Shown piece after piece: positions 48,242-60,204 of a DNA stretch of 64,000 nt (its first letter is position 1; the number at the start of each line of letters is the position of its first letter). Source of the DNA: Pseudoscleropodium purum (taxonomy: Eukaryota > Streptophyta > Bryopsida > Hypnales > Brachytheciaceae); NCBI GenBank assembly GCA_963969395.1, contig OZ017795.1, positions 3,844,001 to 3,908,000 of the forward strand, written 5' to 3'. Below the pieces are notes generated by a model. The model was not told the DNA's origin, did not search any database, and saw nothing but the letters and a program-made list of their open reading frames with translations. The position numbers and the translations under genes were made by a program.

Positions 48242-50954
48242 ATTTTATTAATTTTATTATTTATTATTATTTTATTTATTTTCCCTATAAATGTGTGTTT
48301 TTTTCACAAATAATATGAAGTATTTTTCAAAAATATTGTATTAAAATTTTTTATGTATTAAATTTTTTATTTTTATTATAATAAATATTATTATTAAAAA
48401 ATAAATTAAAGTGAGAATGAAAAATACAAATTATAATATTGAAATTAAAAATTAAATTAAAAGAAAGAAATACAAATGAAAAACACACCATATTATGTAA
48501 TTTGGATTTAAACACATAGAATTTGTACTTGTAATAATTCATTAAATTATAAAATTATAAATTTTATGAAGGTTTAGAAATAAAATCTATTCATCTTCAA
48601 TATTTTAATTTTGATCAAATACCAAGAATGGATAATTTGAAAATTACAATCAAATGTAATTGAGGCACGTCTTATTTTGCAATTCAGGGAACATTAGCAA
48701 TAAAACGTTAAATAGCAATCACTCTTATCATTGAACAACTAATGAAGAATGTAAAGATTCAAAATATTCACTTTCTTTAAAAAATAATGTGATTTTCATG
48801 GAGATTGTTGGATTGTCTTTTCTTAGTCAAGATTTAATTTTTATTAGGGCAAATAATCTTGATTTGGTGATTTTTCAAATTTAGATACTTTGACAAAGAA
48901 CGTGCCATTGCAATTTGTATTAGACAAGAGTCCTAGCCAATTAGAGTTCATACCAAAAAATAATACTTTATAGTTGTATAAGGAAAAGGACTTATTTATT
49001 AGATCAAATATAACCAAATCTTATATATGGCTTTGAGCAATAGAAATGGGGAGGCCTATTGTACCTAACATGTCTTTCACTTGTAATAATTTTTTTATTA
49101 AACATTCTTCTTGGTTGCTCATTGGCCTTCATTTTTGCTATATTTTTGAAGAGATCTATCTTATATAATTAAAAAACTTCAAGTTTTATTTAGAACTAAA
49201 TTCAATAATTTGCATTCAAAATTAAGTCATTAATTCTAAAGTTCAATTGAATCATTATTCAATTTAGTTTGTTTCTCATGTATTTTTCACATTTTCATTC
49301 AAATAAATTTTAAAAATAAATAAATAAGATTAAAAAAATTTTAATTCAAAAATAAAATCTATGATTAATATAAATAACTAAATGAATAGATCTAAACAAA
49401 TCAACTTTTGATAAAACTAAAAGAGGAATGACAAGAAGAGAGGTTGGAAAAAAAATAACAATGAAATATGTCAATACAAATCTAAAATTTTTGGAATTAG
49501 AAAGTAAATATAGGAAATAAGAGTATTTAGATAGGAGATGGAAAAAGCTCTTTTTTAGCTTATCTTCAACATCCATTTAATAACTAAAATCTATCAATTC
49601 TTTGATTAGTATTTAAATTTTATACAATGAAATTTTGAATTCAACCATTAATACGGATGTGATTTAAAGCTTCAAATCTTTTAAGTTAAGTAAGTTTTAT
49701 TTGTGAGTTAAAAATTCAAGAAATTAATTTTAGTTTTAGTTTAAAATCAATTTAGGAAATTGTAAAAAATCAAAACTATAAAAGAAATCTATATCTTTTG
49801 CCATTATTTTGAACTTATTGAAAATAGATGCAAATATCTAGTACTAACTTATTCTACTTGGATCTATTTTGAGTGTTGAATTTCTCTTGAAGAGCTTAGG
49901 AGTGGCCTTATTATACTTTGGTGATTCAAAGCACCCAATAATATAGTTCAAAAATATTTGATAATTCAGAGGGGGCTAAAACTATTAGGGCTCTAAATTT
50001 GAATTAAGACCACCACTAGCCCTTTCTCTTTAAAAATTTAGTAATAGCCATATTATACTTCAATGATTTAGATACTTAGTAATATGGTATAAAAATATTT
50101 CATAAGGTGGAAGATTCTAAAACTATGAGGACTCTGAATTTGATTCAAAACCACCACTTTGGCCTTGTCTTTTGGTAGGTGTTGTTCCAAAGGTATGTTA
50201 GCTACCATAGATAAATCGTAAATAGGAAACATCAATATTCTTGTATTCAAGATTTTGAATTTTCTAGCTTTACGTATAAAAAGAGGTCTTGAAAATCATT
50301 GACATAATTAGGTCTTGAAAATCTATGACCTCACACTTGTTGTGTCAAACGTGTAGAGGCGTACATCCATAAAGTGAATTTAAATCTAATAGTTGTGCGT
50401 CCATCATTCAACAAATGTTGGATTTGAATCCCATACTTGATACTTGGTTAGAATTCCTCAATTTTGTAGTTTCATATAGGATGTAATAACTAAATGAAAC
50501 CAAGGAATTCTAACTAAATGAACATTCCTAAATTCAATAAAATCAATCTTTGTTGAATTCCATGCTAGTAGTCTTGGTCTTTAAAAGCTTGTTGCATCAT
50601 TCCAAAACAATTAATTCTTTAGATTCCTATCTTGTCAACCCCATCAATCAACAATTAATCAACTCAATTCAATTTTACATTAGGCATATATCCAAAGGCA
50701 AATATACACAATCAAGACAATTAACAATTTTATTGCATATCCTTTATATATTGTAACATCACATATATGCTTTGCAATTGAATTATATTCCAAAAGGGCA
50801 ATTCCAAAACGACCAACTTAGCTAGACTAGTACAATTTCTTATAGTAGTGGGTGTAAATCTCCAATCAACATGAGGGTAAATAAATATAGATTAAATTTT
50901 TTATTTGTAAATTCAAAGAATGTTCAAATAAAAAATATTGTAGAGTTTGGTGAG
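48242..50954. other. Extremely AT-rich intergenic desert
   Basis: No gene, RNA or organised repeat was recognised. Confidence 0.5.
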
Positions 50955-51262
50955 GATTTTTTTTCATTTTTAATAAAATGCCATAGTGGCGATACAAAAT
51001 ATTATAGAAGTGCTCCAAATTTCAGCATTCATCAACATATTGGATAAAAAATATCACATTAGCACATATCACATATTCATAATTTTATTTTCATCGATAG
51101 TCTCACAATTTCATTCAAGTTTGTTTTTTTAATTTGAAGGTTTTCAGCAATTTTTTGCCTTTTTACTACTATTTTTTTCCAAGGGCTTGGTGCAAGGCTT
51201 AATATTTTGGTGCAAATTGACGACAAATCATTAAAAAAATCCATTGGTGATTGGTCAAAAAA
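50955..51262. repeat. Dispersed repeat related to 2793-3092
   Basis: Same-order matches to the insertion in syntaxin copy 1 (GCTCCAAATTTCAGCATTCATC, trimmed here to GCTCCAAATTTCA; AAAATATCACATTAGCACAT; TAATTTTATTTTCATCGAT). Unlinked location, about 75-80% similar. Confidence 0.55.
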
Positions 51263-54200
51263 TTCATAAAAATAGAGACTACAATTGGTTTGCTTTGTTG
51301 TCAAATGGTACATTTAGACCCTCTCCTCAATTAGAACATTGGATATATCATGCAATGGTTTTTTGAATGCAATAAGCATAGAGTTTGGAACGAGTGCTAA
51401 TTGTATAAAATCATATGTTGTCATAGTGAGAGGCTTTTGCTTTGGGAAACTTACAGTTTTTGATTGCAACTAGGATCAATTGTAGATACAAGGAAAAATA
51501 CAAGTGGATAATATGAATCAAGTCAAGATACAATAAGAATGCAATTTTTCACATAAAATGTCATAAGGTATAAAACATTTAGTACTTAGAATGCATATGT
51601 ACGAGGACCATATATACCAAGTATATATACTTGGTATCAATATTTGTATTGTATGTATCAATAGAATATAGTTGTATTTATACTCATGACACATAAATAT
51701 TATACAAATATCATATAAATACAATGTATTGATACAAAAATGATACATATATAATACATATATCTATACTTGTATATACTATATAGAATACAACAAAACC
51801 ATATACAAGATCATATAAGCTTTGTACCAAACTTCAAACCCTTTCAAGTCTTCAAGATCTTAAAAAAACATCATCAAACTTTAATTTAGCACCAAAGTTG
51901 TATACAAGCTCCAAAAGAAATGCACCTTAAATTTTTTAAAAGCTACTAAAATATTCTCAAAACCATCAAAATTTCAAAGGTAGAAGAGTTATTGTCCGAA
52001 TTCCATAATAAAATGAAAAATATATACCTCCACTTGCTTAGGCATTTGCACACCCTTTTACTTTGAAGAATGCCCTGGTTACAAATAATCTTCAAATGCT
52101 TTGTAAAATAAGTTTTTGAAAAGATAAAAATATTCTTTATATTTCCTCCAAATTGCAGCTCTGAAGTCCAAAATTCTTGTCATTAATGCTAAGTCAAAGT
52201 TGATACATCCTTCAAGTCCTAAACTTGTGTGGTTGTTCTCTATTCTCTCACTCTTATAGCTATAATTTTTTTTTCACAATTCCAAATTAAGAGTGATATA
52301 GCTTCATAAAAATCTACTAAAATTTTCTACATACATGCCAAATATTAGATTCAAAAACCTTACAACTAAACTTCTATAAGCCCTCAAAGTTACTAACCTC
52401 AAAATTAATTGACAGTTGATCCTATTTTATTCTTTCAAGTATAATTCTTGCAAATCAACTTCAAATGATGCATGCCATATGTTTTTGGAACCACAAAAAA
52501 AGATGCACATGCTCACAAAGTTTCATTTAATTCCAAGCTTCACAAAAGTTTTTCTCCTCTTCCTTACATATGGCTCACTTTAAAACTCTCCAAATTAACT
52601 ATAAAGGGAGGAGAGAGAAGAGCCCAACTCCTTATCCTTTTCTAAGGTTACATCAACCTATGCTTAAATCACATAAGCACTCAAATTCTAATTGGTCATC
52701 CCCTTTTACCATTTTCCACCTTATTTATCCCCATACCTATTCTTACAAACCCCTTTTGTCAAACTACTTCTATTACAATCTTTTTTGACTTTACTCACAA
52801 CAAATAAGTTTTAAAAACAAACCTCTAAGTATCAAACCAAACCAACTAGGATCACATATATGTCTATTAGAAGTAAAAAAAATAGCGCCTAAAAAAAAAA
52901 TCACTCCATCTTTAAGAACTTAAGGATATGTTTGATGATGTTTGCAATATATTCCGTGCATTTTATTTTAGTTAGAAGATTCATTGATCCTTCTAACCAA
53001 CATTGATATTTGTGACTTCTTTTGATAGGCCTCATTATATAATAATATTAATCATTATTAAGCCCTTCAAAATTCCCTTTGAATGTCACTACTCTGCTAT
53101 TAGGTTCAACACATCCAATTTGCAGTAGAATACTTAAAGTCTTAGCATCCTATTGAAAGTTCTCGTGTCATTGCTATTCCATATAAGGTTACTTTGATGG
53201 GCAAGAAGGCCCAACTTTTCCTTTTGTATGTTCTTGTGATGGAATGAAATCCAACGGCAAAAAAGGTTGACCCGAGAGTTGAGATAAAGAAACCTCAAAC
53301 TTTGGATTTGGTTGAGGTTTATCATTTTAAACTCAATGAAAACCCCCTAATTTGACATAATGAATTCAAAGTGAAAAACAAAGAAAGATGAACTATATCA
53401 AGTTGATGAAGACTTGAGTAATTTATTTTTATATATACCATCAAGAAGGCATCACGTTGAAGCTTCTTCATAACGTGTCGCCCTCTATATTATCAAACTT
53501 ATTGAAATTCATATAAATATATATTTTTACGTATTACATAAATTTACAATGCAACAACGTAAAGGCTAATCCTTTGGTGCTTGCAATGACCTTAACCAAT
53601 TGTGGATTGTATACATGTAAAACAACATTGTATGAATCTAGATTATTTTCACGATGATTGTTGTTACTTAATCTTGGATCAAATCTAGATTCAATGCAAT
53701 AAAGTAGAATAGTTGTTGAGGTTTTTCTTTAAGATGTATTTGCAAACTAGGCATGAGCTTGGTTGATTATAGAGCCACAAAATATCTAAGACCAATAAAA
53801 GAGGTCGCTACTTGAGGTTCCAATTGGATCCATCTAGAGCTTCATATAGATGAAACATTCCAACACATTTTGACATATTTTGTTTGATTGGATATTGTCA
53901 ATATTGGAGCTAGCATGTTGTTAACAATGGATGGAGGAGTTTCTAGCTTTTCTCCCATAATCGTTCACTGATCCACTTTGGCAATGTAATCAAAGGTTAT
54001 AATTTAGTTCATAATCTTATAGTACCACTCTGCACTTCAATTCACTTCAACACTTTCAAGTACTAGATATAAACAACATACTGAAAATCTAAACGCAATT
54101 CAAGATTGACACAACAATGTTAGTATGTAAGCATGGAAATGCGAGTCCATGAGACTTGAGCCTATGTATAAGTAGATATATTACAACCATTGAAGGTGCT

Positions 54201-54979
54201 TATAGTAAAAACACCTTTAATATAGGTATCTATAACATGAATATTTTATAATTATAAAAAATTTCTATATAATTAACACCTATAAAATAGTTATATAATC
54301 ATTTAGGCTCATATATTAGCAATTGTAAAGATTGACACATTTCAAAATGAAAACTTTGATACCAAATTGTTGTAAACCTCTCATATACAATTGAAATTGT
54401 AAATGGCAATTTGCTCCAACAGAGGACATACAATCTTCTTGAAATAGTTTTAAAAAAAATGGATTCCCATTCCACTGCTAATCAATTCACCGACCCTTGA
54501 CTCTACATGGAAGCCAACCCTGAGAGATCTATCTCTACTAATCAAATTTAAGACTGAGTGAGAGCAAAGTCAAAGAGGAAGGGGAGAGTTCAGAGGAAAC
54601 ACACTGCGAGTTCTAAAGTAAAAGTCCTGGTTCTTTTATTTTGTTCCTCCTACTTCTGTTGGTTTTCAATACTACATAAATAATTATATTCAATGCCCTG
54701 ATCCATCACAAGTAAGTAATCTGTATCTTTTCCTTTCTTTCATTCTCCGTTTTCAGCAACCTACATTTGTTACACTACTACGTGAGGATATATTCAAGGT
54801 TTGAGAAGTTTGGACGACAGGAGTTTCCAGTCGCTACGAAGCCGTACTAGATCCTTCTTTCCTGATACGTAGTGCGTTTCTCCGTGATTTTGCATTGATA
54901 ACCTCTCGAGTATCTGGCCGATTGTTCATGTTTCAGTGCCGAGTACTAGATCAAAACCGACGGGCATCTAAACTGCAGT
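51263..54979. other. AT-rich intergenic desert before RING gene B
   Basis: No gene was recognised. The last 60 bases before 54980 match the sequence before RING gene A and are presumably the leader of gene B. Confidence 0.45.
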
Positions 54980-55696
54980 ATGGACGCAACTCAGGGAACT
55001 TCGGTAGAGCTTCTGGACGAATTGGATATGTGGCTGCACTGCTGCGACATCTGCATACAGGTGGCTACCAACCCAGTTGCCATGGCCTGCGGCCACTTCT
55101 TCTGCCGCTCATGCTTGGACGAAGCCTTCCAAGGGGAGCAAGCGCGGTCATGCCCAGTTTGCAGAGCGGATTTCCTGGAAGAAACGGCGCAGAGCTTTCC
55201 CATCAACAGAATCGGGGCTCCTGCACAGCCAACCCCTGAGGCCGCTAATTCGGAGATCCCCAATGTTGGAAATCGGGGACCAGCGGCTCGCACTCCGATG
55301 ACAGCTCGCTCCAGACTGATCTCGCCTGCGCGCATGGACGTGGTGCAGGACTACTTGGAGGAGGAGAACGGGCTCATCCACGACATCCAGTTGATTCTGA
55401 GTCGCCGTGTGAGCGACCTGCGAGGCGAGCGCATTCTGGAGCTGGAGCAGGTGGTGGAGAACTTGGTGCGAATAAACTTGGCCGTGCTCCGGGCTATGGA
55501 AGACTGCATGTATGACAGGCACAGACTGAGTCGCCGGATTGAGGAGCTAGAGAATCCCACCGTGCACGGGGCCAGCGCCTTCGCCAGGCGCCAGCGACGA
55601 ATCGGAAGAAGAATCACGCCCACGCCAATTGCTGCAGGGAATGATGAGGCTGCCCCTGAGTCGGTCGAAGACGAATTATCCACAACCAATAGCTAA
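54980..55696 (+). CDS. RMA-like RING protein with coiled coil, 238 aa (copy B)
   Basis: Paralogue of 42340-43056 in inverted orientation, about 12 kb away. It is a single exon with ATG at 54980, and the RING ligands are at the same positions (CDIC 22-25, CGHFFCRSC 37-45, CPVC 58-61). The linker AQSFPINRIGAPA, the stretch EIPNVGNRGPAARTP and the tail HGASAFARRQRRIGRR are nearly unchanged. Differences cluster in the helical region (residues about 130-190), where charge pattern rather than sequence is kept. No membrane anchor. Both copies are full length and open, so both are probably functional. The 3' flank contains a TTAA-type element carrying a Tc1 insertion. Confidence 0.85.
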   Translation: MDATQGTSVELLDELDMWLHCCDICIQVATNPVAMACGHFFCRSCLDEAFQGEQARSCPVCRADFLEETAQSFPINRIGAPAQPTPEAANSEIPNVGNRGPAARTPMTARSRLISPARMDVVQDYLEEENGLIHDIQLILSRRVSDLRGERILELEQVVENLVRINLAVLRAMEDCMYDRHRLSRRIEELENPTVHGASAFARRQRRIGRRITPTPIAAGNDEAAPESVEDELSTTNS

Positions 55697-56432
55697 CACT
55701 CCTCTTAAGCATTAATACAATCCAAATCTGAATCGGAGCCTTGCAGGCAAAACGAAATCATGTTCACAAGTGAGAATAGTATTCTGAAAGAGACTTTACT
55801 AGCAATCATATCTAAATCAATAAGAGACTTTACTAGTAACCATATGTTTCTACATGTAAGGTTAACCCCCTAAATACCCAAACTGCATTTTTTGGCAACA
55901 TAAAAATTATGGCTAACTCACTAGAAATGGAATTTTTTTTTATCTTTGAAGTTTTAACACAACATGTGCCGAAGGAGTAGCTTTAAGGCCCAACAATTTT
56001 CATAACTGTTGATTACATGGTTATTCGTTGGACAACCTAGGCAAAAAAACAAAACTTCTTTCAAAATTAATTTTTTAAGAAATTAAAATTTGAAATTGGT
56101 TCTCTAAAGTTTTTTATATATTCTCTATAGTTTTAGAAAGATTTGAATCATTCCATTTTGATCAATGAGACAAAAATTATGAGGAGTTTTACTTTGCGGG
56201 AGTTTGTGGATTGTCATAGAATCTCTACTCCGAGATAAACTTCGAAGTTCTTTATTTAATTCAATTTTCAATTTTAATAAAATAAAATAAAAACGCTAAG
56301 TGTAGATTATTTATTACAACATTACAACCATTAGGATTGGCATTTTTCAATTTCATAAATAAATTGTTAATAACTTTGTATTTTGAATCATTCTCTCTTT
56401 TTTACTTACTATTTTTTTTCCTTTATGTTGTA

Positions 56433-58567
56433 CAGTACCAAGAAGTATTGTTACGTACTTTTTGAATGTTTGCCAAAACAAGGCATGAAGAAGCCATTTC
56501 ACCACACTTGTATAGGCTCAATAATTCATCAAATCGTGAACAAGTAATTGCATTTGAAAGCTCTAGCATTCAATTTTGAATATATTATATATTTACACTA
56601 TTAAAATTTCACATCAATCAACAATTTTGCTTCTTGCTAAGTGTTGCCTAAAATCTAGTACTACCACCACCTTTTGCATCAATTACTTCCTTCATCTAAG
56701 TAGGCATGCTAGCAATAAGAGTTTGTAAAATTTCTAAAGGTATCTCTTCCCATATTCTATGAAGAGATTCAACTGATTCTTCTTGGTTATGTAGCCTTGA
56801 TGTATTTTCAACTCCATCTTTTACTATCTTCCATAAGTTTTCTATTGAGTTTAGGTTTGGAGAGTTGGTTGGCCAATTCAACTTCTTCATGCCATGAGCT
56901 TGTCTTTACAAATCTAGCAATTAACTTCGATGAACTAGAGCACCATCTTCCATAAGTGTAAGATCTTCTAGATGATCGTGAAGAAAATAAAACCCACTCA
57001 AAGTCCCTTCATAAATAATATCAACAAAATCACTTGCATTCTTTTTGTATGGAGGCATGACTACTAAAGGAGATTTATCGAAGCTAGAAAAGGGACCCCA
57101 AACCATAATTGAAGTGCAACCTAACTTGAAAATAGGTGCCAAACATTTTGATCTATATCTTTCAAATGATTTCTGCCATATTCTAATTTGTCGGGAAATT
57201 TTTCCAACTTCAAAACATGACTCATCAATCCAAATGACTTTCTTCCAATCCTCTTCACTCCAATGTCTATGTTGTCAAACAAATGCTAGCCTTTGTTTTA
57301 GTGTTTTTCACTAAGAAAAGGTTTTTTTTGCTGCAACACAAATTCCTATACCCAAAGTCATTCAAAGCATTTCGTATAATATGAGAACTAACATTAGCAA
57401 CATCTACCATCTGATTTGTAATCTCCATAAGTGGTAAGCGGCGATTATCATGAAGTACACGCTCTAAGTGCCTTATATTACAATTTGTAAGTTTTCAAGG
57501 CCTACTAGGTGACTTTAGTGAAACTACAATTCCTTGGAGCCTATAGTTGTGCAGAATTGTGTAAATTGTTGTAGGCAGCATATCTAATTCTTTTGCTATA
57601 TGCGCACCTTTTATTTCCACTTTATTGCATTCCAACCACTAATCCTTCTCATCATATATTAATGCTCTAGTCTTCATTTCTCAACAGGTGAAGACACTCA
57701 AGCTATCCACAACACCCAACACACTCCCCTATAGAAAAGCAATTCATTTTGTTCTTATTGTGTGAGACAAATCACATCTACATAGCCATAATTGCAAAGT
57801 TACATGAATTCAAAGTGTCCAAATTAATTTCCACAATTTGATATAGCAAGAAAATTGCATATCAAGCTTGATTGCAAATGGAGTGTCCAAATCCTTAAAC
57901 TTGTATTCCTCAAGTCAAAAGTCACTTCCTATTGCACATATGAAGGAAAGAAACTCTTGCATTTAATAACTTCTAAGTTTTCTCTAAAAAGCAAAAAGTC
58001 ATTGGTAACAAACCTAATTTTACAATCTCAAATGCAAGCTCATACCACTCATCTCTAGAACTCAAGATAACTAATGAGAGCAAACTCCAATTCAAATAAA
58101 AAAATCTCATTGTACTCCCTCCAAACAAGAAATTCAGAGAATACCTACCTACAAAATTCTTGCAAAACAAGAATTCGAGAATTCAAGAAAATGCATACCT
58201 ATTGGATTACAGCTTAGAGTGGCTAAACAACACTTTGCACCTTGAATCTCATATCTCTAATTGCTCCTGAAGTGAAACATTCTTGTGTAGTGTTGAAAGT
58301 ATTTAGATTGTAGTGCATCGGCAAGCTATTGACATGCTTCATAGGGAGCAAGAAAAATCATGACTCTTCAAAGATTTTTTGGTTAAATTATTCACATGAC
58401 ACTTTCCACTAATGACACAACTCACTCTTAATTAAGTGACACTTGTAGCACAAATGGCCACAACATTTAGTTTGCAATATTGATGGAAGTTGGTTAAGCT
58501 AGAAACATGAACAAGGAAGTCGTAGAGAAGTTACAAGAAAATTACATAACATTTCTTTCAAGTATTG
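56433..58567 (-). mobile_element. Tc1/mariner element, 2.1 kb, nested in E7
   Basis: The left end CAGTACCAAGAAGTATTG and the right end (reverse-complemented) CAATACTTGAAAGAAATG are imperfect terminal inverted repeats of Tc1 type. TA lies on both sides (56431-56432 and 58568-58569). In the related element E5 the uninterrupted site reads TTGTACAA, as expected before a TA insertion. It contains a transposase pseudogene on the minus strand. Confidence 0.75.
56648..57677 (-). pseudogene. Tc1/mariner-type transposase, inactivated
   Basis: The minus strand from ATG 57677 encodes pieces of a DDE transposase interrupted by stops and a frameshift. An N-terminal helix-turn-helix region (AHIAKELDMLPTTIYTIL) precedes a block with the first Asp (WIDESCFEVG, near 57230). 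Next come SIMVWGPFSSFDKSPL and the second Asp (LMEDGALVHRS, near 56930). The third block is WPTNSPNLNSIENLW (near 56840-56880), where the expected Asp of SPDLN is Asn. The C-terminal KEVIDAKGG stretch follows another stop. Both the stops and the Asp-to-Asn change indicate a dead copy. Confidence 0.85.
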
Positions 58568-58929
58568 TACAATTCCAAATGATCTAAAATTTTTCAAGCA
58601 TGTAACCAATTTGACTTGAAGAATGAATTTAAAGAATAACTACCATTTTGAACATTTTTTCATATAAATGTGACCTTGTGAAGTGCAACTACCCAATTTT
58701 TTGCAAGGCCCAAAAAAAGGATTTTGTCAATTTAAATGTTAATATCTTGCAATATACATGGTGAAAATTTCTGAAATTTTTTGCACATCTTTTCAAACTA
58801 ACATACTACAAGATCCTACAATTACATGTGTTTAAAAATGTTTTTTTTCAAAAATTTGATACTTGTACCAGAACTGGCAGTTTTGGAGCAGTTTCAGTGA
58901 AAACATAGTCAAATTCATTTAGGGGTTAA

Positions 58930-59559
58930 AGACCCAATCTGAACCCCAAATCTTTTAGACTTTCAAACTCTGAGCACTTTTCTAGCATTGCAAAAATTGT
59001 TATGTAAACAATTAAACTGTCCTGGCTGAAATTTTGGCTGACAATTCCTGATGAGTAGTGGCACTCTGAAATATGCAAATTTAATAAATACGAGGTTTTG
59101 TATTCAGATGAAAACTGAATCTGCAATAGATTTGGTAATAACAAGGAATCCAAAGACAGAATGCCTTCTTGAATATGCACTAAGATCACAAGCTAATATA
59201 ATTTTGGAAGTGCTTTGGTGTCACACACCATACTCGGGAGATGTATCTTCAATTTTATGCAATTGCAAAAGTAATGGCTGCCTAGTAACAATATCTGTAA
59301 CCCAGAAAATTGATCAAGTTAACTAAAAAATAGAATTTCAAAAATTAAGACTGAAATTGAGAGCGCCGGTATAACGAGTGGTTCTCAATACTCTACTGAA
59401 ATTGCATTAAATGTATGCCTCCATTACTTTGGAGACACTCCACATCAATGCAAGGAGCCGTCCCAGAAACGAATTTCACATTGCATTTGAACCTCAGATT
59501 CGTTAATATGGTAGATTTCAGGCGAAACGAACGCCGCTTCAGTTGCCCAACTTAAACGT
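58930..59559. other. Intergenic DNA, no gene recognised
   Basis: The frame 59051-59326 on plus and its minus-strand shadow resemble no known protein. Confidence 0.4.
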
Positions 59560-59937
59560 CGGATCGATATTAGTCTTCATTTCTAGAGCTCTGGACAATT
59601 AAAAGTAACGATTCTGGTGCCTTGGAACACGCCATATCAACGAATATAACAATTTTGATATCCGAAACAAATGACACAGCACTCCCCCAAAGAACCAAAT
59701 ATTCAATACTTGAAATTTCAATTGAGTGAACGCTTGTGAGCTTACCAGAACCCCGAGGAAGAAAATTACGTCCAACGATGCTCTCGACGGCAATAGATAT
59801 TCCGGAACTCTGTAGAAAGAGGAATTGGTTAGGAGTGCGGGCAATACCCATACTCTTCATGACCCACAAAGATCCGGATTTATATCGACAATTGACTCCA
59901 CAAAGACAGGATTCAATTAGGATTACAGAACTCTAGC

Positions 59938-60195
59938 CTATATTGCAAATAGACAATTAAGGAAATTACAATTATGAAGCGCAGCATCTAAAAAGATGCT
60001 GGAAATATGGGAAATTAGGGCCTGTCGTACCCATATTCCAATCAGATAGATAACAGTCCAGACCCATAAAATCAGGAACATAATGCACAAGCTTGATAGG
60101 AATAATGAAACGAGATGGTTCCACCTGACCGCAAACAACAGCGACTGATAATAACGCCTCCCAAGGACTTCAGCGCATTCGCCACCATAATCCAT
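59938..60195 (-). CDS. Possible exon with two membrane segments (unrecognised)
   Basis: From ATG 60195 the minus strand reads MDYGGECAEVLGRRYYQSLL, then a hydrophobic stretch NHLVSLFLSSLCIMFLILWV and WTVIYLIGIW. A GT donor follows directly (ATATGG then GTACGACAG at about 60030). A pyrimidine-rich acceptor (TTCCTCTTTCTACAG) ends near 59817, and two frames after it remain open, one of them hydrophobic (SLDVIFFLGVL). This looks like part of a small spliced membrane-protein gene on the same strand as the kelch gene, but I recognise no family and cannot fix the later exons. It could equally be transcribed non-coding sequence downstream of the kelch gene. Confidence 0.25.
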   Translation of the reverse strand: MDYGGECAEVLGRRYYQSLLFAVRWNHLVSLFLSSLCIMFLILWVWTVIYLIGIWVRQALISHISSIFLDAALHNCNFLNCLFAI

Positions 60196-60204
60196 AGTCA
60201 CCAA

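Larger units (their letters stand above)
55862..58929. mobile_element. TTAA-flanked element E7, split by a Tc1/mariner insertion
   Basis: TTAA at 55862-55865 and 58926-58929. The left end is CCCCCTAAATACCCAAACTGC-like; the right end, reverse-complemented, is CCCCTAAATGAATTTGACT. The two outer parts (55866-56432 and 58570-58925) together match element E5 in reverse orientation. The middle 2.1 kb is absent from E5 and is a separate transposon. Confidence 0.75.

Noticed and set aside
53134..53325. Minus-strand frame with WISFHHKNIQKEKLG suggestive of a retroelement
   Set aside because: Too short and without any diagnostic motif; similarity to LINE sequence could not be supported.
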